Below, in pieces: positions 61,918-64,000 of a stretch of DNA of 64,000 nt; the first letter of the stretch is position 1, and each line of letters opens with the position of its first letter. The position numbers were made by a program, and so were the translations under genes. Under the pieces are notes generated by a model. The model had not been told where the DNA came from. It saw nothing but the letters and a program-made list of their open reading frames with translations, and made no database searches. The DNA is from an uncultured Odoribacter sp. (GTDB lineage Bacteria; Bacteroidota; Bacteroidia; Bacteroidales; Marinifilaceae): the NCBI GenBank assembly GCA_944321165.1, contig CALUKE010000001.1, forward strand, positions 434,001-498,000, in the 5' to 3' direction.

Positions 61918-63050
61918 TTTTCAAATAAATTTTTTAAACTTGTTATCAACAAATCTCTATGCGCTTCACAACGAACCATATTCAATCTGATCAACAACTT
62001 CCTCCGATTGAAAAAGGAAGGCAGCAAATGTCTGATAAACAATCCAATCAAATATTTATTTGAATACGGTTCGAAATAAGAATACAAACTACGCTCCCTT
62101 GACAAACAGAAACGGTGGAATTCATCTGCCAAAAGCCGGGAATCAGCTATTATTCGATTCAATTGACAGATACTTTCATCAAAAACCTGTTTTTCCCGAG
62201 CAGACATTATACGAACACCGGCTTGTTCATCTCCCTGTACATAAGGAATAATCTCAAATTCAAACTTATCTTCATCGATCTTCAACAAAACAGCATAACC
62301 TTCATTCCACTCTTTGTCAATCTTGTTATGGTCAAAAGAAAAATTACCCAAACTATAAAAAATGGGAGCCCCATGATAAATTTCATATCCGCTATAACAA
62401 TGGGTATGATGTCCTATTACGACATGAGCTCCTGCATCTACAAAGAAACGATAAGTCCGTTTCATACGAGGACTCGGTAATCGATACCCCTCATGTCCGC
62501 CATGTACCACAACGATAATATAATCAGCATTCTGACCGGCGTCCTGAATCTGGTAATAATTATCCATCGGATCCAATGGATTAGAACCTCCATGCGATTC
62601 AGATGCAATGGAAAATTCATGTTCACAAACATTGATAAATGCAAATGTTTTACCTTGAATTTTTCTATAAAAAATTCGGGAAGCTTCCTGCAAGCTCAAA
62701 CCTCCGCCAACGGTATCCATTCCCAATGAACGACACGTCTCAAGTGTGTCTTCCACTCCCTTATCGCCATAATCGTAAAAATGATTATTGGCCAATGTGA
62801 CCAATTGGAAACCGCTTTTTTTCAATATTTCCACTGCTTCGCACCCCGTCTTCAAATGAGGTCCACTCTTTTCAATCCCTCCAATTTTGTCTTCCAAGAC
62901 AACGGGACATTCCAGATTGACGATATTATAATCCGTCTGCCTGAATACAGATATAAATTCCCCGAAAAGCGACTTTTCATCTCCATTGCGAATCAATCCG
63001 ACAGTCCGCGCCGAAGGGACAAAATCACCAGCTACCAATAAGCGAATCAT
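61914..63050 (-). CDS. CapA-family (PGA_cap) metallophosphatase-like protein
   Basis: 378 residues of the poly-gamma-glutamate capsule (CapA/PgsA) calcineurin-like fold: LVAGDFVPS at the N-terminus, VNLECPV near 44-50, LVTLANNHFYDYGDKG near 83-98, VVHGGHEG, and VIGHHTHCYSGYEI, giving the metal-binding Asp, Asn and His residues. No signal peptide or membrane anchor is seen, unlike classic CapA. Coupled by 4-bp overlaps to the ATP-grasp gene and to a GT4 gene. It may act in amide decoration of the polymer or as a phosphoesterase. Confidence 0.82.
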   Translation of the reverse strand: MIRLLVAGDFVPSARTVGLIRNGDEKSLFGEFISVFRQTDYNIVNLECPVVLEDKIGGIEKSGPHLKTGCEAVEILKKSGFQLVTLANNHFYDYGDKGVEDTLETCRSLGMDTVGGGLSLQEASRIFYRKIQGKTFAFINVCEHEFSIASESHGGSNPLDPMDNYYQIQDAGQNADYIIVVVHGGHEGYRLPSPRMKRTYRFFVDAGAHVVIGHHTHCYSGYEIYHGAPIFYSLGNFSFDHNKIDKEWNEGYAVLLKIDEDKFEFEIIPYVQGDEQAGVRIMSAREKQVFDESICQLNRIIADSRLLADEFHRFCLSRERSLYSYFEPYSNKYLIGLFIRHLLPSFFNRRKLLIRLNMVRCEAHRDLLITSLKNLFEK

Positions 63051-64000
63051 TCCTTTTCTTTTAATACTTCTTTAAACAAACACTCCCACCTGTCCATGAT
63101 CTTCTGCTCCGTAAAACGTTCTGCTTCCTTTACTCCATTGGAAGACAACTTTTCACGCAATACTTCGTCTGTCATTACTTTCAACAGCGCGTTTTTCAAC
63201 TGATCCAGATTCTGATTTTCAACTAAAATCCCACTCACATCGGGAGTAATCATTTCATTCGGTCCGGAAATACAATTGAAACTGATACAAGCACATCCCT
63301 GTGACAGGGCTTCAAGCAATCCCATCGGAAAACCTTCATTTCGTGAAGAAAGAACAAATACGGCATGTTCCCGCATTAATCGATCGACATCAGCCCTGTA
63401 TCCTAAAAAACGAACGGTCTGTTCTGTCTGATACAGCCGAACCAACGATTGCAGATAAGCATAACTGTCTTCACTCCCCCCTCCCACAATATCCAAATTC
63501 CAACCTAAATTCAATTTCGAGATTTCCGCCCAGACTTTAATCAAATTATCAAAACCTTTGACTTTCCAACCATCTAAACGACCTACAGCCAACACACTTT
63601 TACATCTTGGATTTTTCTCTGCATATATTGGAAATGAAAGCGGATTCGGCATCACCACTTTTCGAGGCAATCGCCGTCCCAGATAATCATAGTCATGTTG
63701 GGTTAACACCGTTACCCGCGTAGCCAACCGATCCATATAATTCATTCTGAACCAATCCCCTTTAGGCAAAATCCGGTCATAAGTCGTATGTTCCGAAGCG
63801 ATAACCGGAATAGACAGCCCTCGGGTAGCCCAATATGCCTTGGTAGACATCCCCATAAAAGCAATAATGACATCCGGTTTTACCATCCGGGCAATTTTAC
63901 GGACAGAACGGTACAAAGACACAAAACGAACATAACGGTTCATGTTTTTATATCCATGTGGATATAGATCAAGAAGATGCACCTTTTTATCTAACCGGTA
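63047..64000 (-). CDS. GT4-family glycosyltransferase, 5' end cut by the window
   Basis: The frame runs through to the right edge of the window, so the N-terminus is missing. At least 317 residues are present. It contains RMVKPDVIIAFMGMSTKAYW, SVLAVGRLDGWKVKGFDNLI, and the GT4 signature NEGFPMGLLEALSQGCACIS. The pattern resembles GalNAc- or Glc-transferases such as PglH/WbnE. It overlaps the CapA-like gene by 4 bp and continues the capsule operon to the right. Confidence 0.87.
   Translation of the reverse strand, partial: YRLDKKVHLLDLYPHGYKNMNRYVRFVSLYRSVRKIARMVKPDVIIAFMGMSTKAYWATRGLSIPVIASEHTTYDRILPKGDWFRMNYMDRLATRVTVLTQHDYDYLGRRLPRKVVMPNPLSFPIYAEKNPRCKSVLAVGRLDGWKVKGFDNLIKVWAEISKLNLGWNLDIVGGGSEDSYAYLQSLVRLYQTEQTVRFLGYRADVDRLMREHAVFVLSSRNEGFPMGLLEALSQGCACISFNCISGPNEMITPDVSGILVENQNLDQLKNALLKVMTDEVLREKLSSNGVKEAERFTEQKIMDRWECLFKEVLKEKE

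Noticed and set aside
1..64000. tRNA genes, CRISPR arrays, insertion sequences or phage genes
   Set aside because: None was seen on reading the sequence: no CCA-ended cloverleaf-like stretches in intergenic gaps, no regularly spaced repeats, no transposase or integrase motifs.

Overview
The window is a chromosomal segment of a Bacteroidales bacterium. Supporting signs are SusC/SusD pairs, FimA/Mfa-type fimbrillin lipoproteins, DUF3276 proteins, and the Bacteroidota promoter element TAnnTTTG (with TTTG near -33) upstream of many genes. Shine-Dalgarno sites are mostly poor. An Odoribacter/Butyricimonas/Parabacteroides-like genus is plausible, but the sequence alone does not settle it. I see no tRNA, rRNA, CRISPR array, transposase or integrase.

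1-0.5 kb: the 3' end of a ROK-family sugar kinase with its terminator. 0.8-28.4 kb: a large polysaccharide utilisation locus (PUL), all on the minus strand. In transcription order it holds a glutaminase-A-like (GtaA-like) protein, a 1459-residue fusion of a GH92 mannosidase with a second TIM-barrel-like module, a stand-alone GH92, a second GtaA-like lipoprotein, a TIG-domain propeller-like lipoprotein, SusC, SusD, a SusE-position lipoprotein, a GH32 fructan hydrolase, a third GtaA-like lipoprotein and a DUF5695 protein. Internal hairpin terminators and promoter elements divide it into several transcripts. No regulator is visible in the window. Both GH92 domains have Gln where the family normally has its catalytic acid Glu. 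This suggests hydrolysis of mannose-1-phosphate-type linkages rather than ordinary mannosides, and it is the most interesting signal here.

28.5-36.3 kb: a six-gene minus-strand fimbria operon (DUF3575, DUF5119, two fimbrillins, a FimA/FimB-type subunit, and a 997-residue DUF4906-type tip-like protein ending in an Lcl/DUF1566-like lectin domain). A 400-bp AT-rich control region with inverted repeats precedes it.

36.7-50.5 kb: housekeeping genes. These are rsmG and a UPF0104 membrane protein, divergent from rsmA-mgtE; an arginine deiminase; menA converging on menG; two paralogous DUF3276 proteins; a trpS-ruvA-MBL hydrolase-mtnN-luxS operon (recycling of S-adenosylhomocysteine via mtnN and luxS); tcdA-tatD; and a small unknown protein.

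50.6-64 kb: the promoter-distal part of a capsule/O-antigen locus on the minus strand, open at the right edge. It holds GT4 glycosyltransferases, a CapA-family protein, an ATP-grasp ligase, an EpsG-type polymerase, a polysaccharide pyruvyl transferase with its FrhB-like iron-sulfur partner, a UDP-HexNAc dehydrogenase/epimerase pair for uronic acid precursors, and an SDR epimerase. Many of these genes overlap by 4 bp, so they are probably translated in a coupled way.
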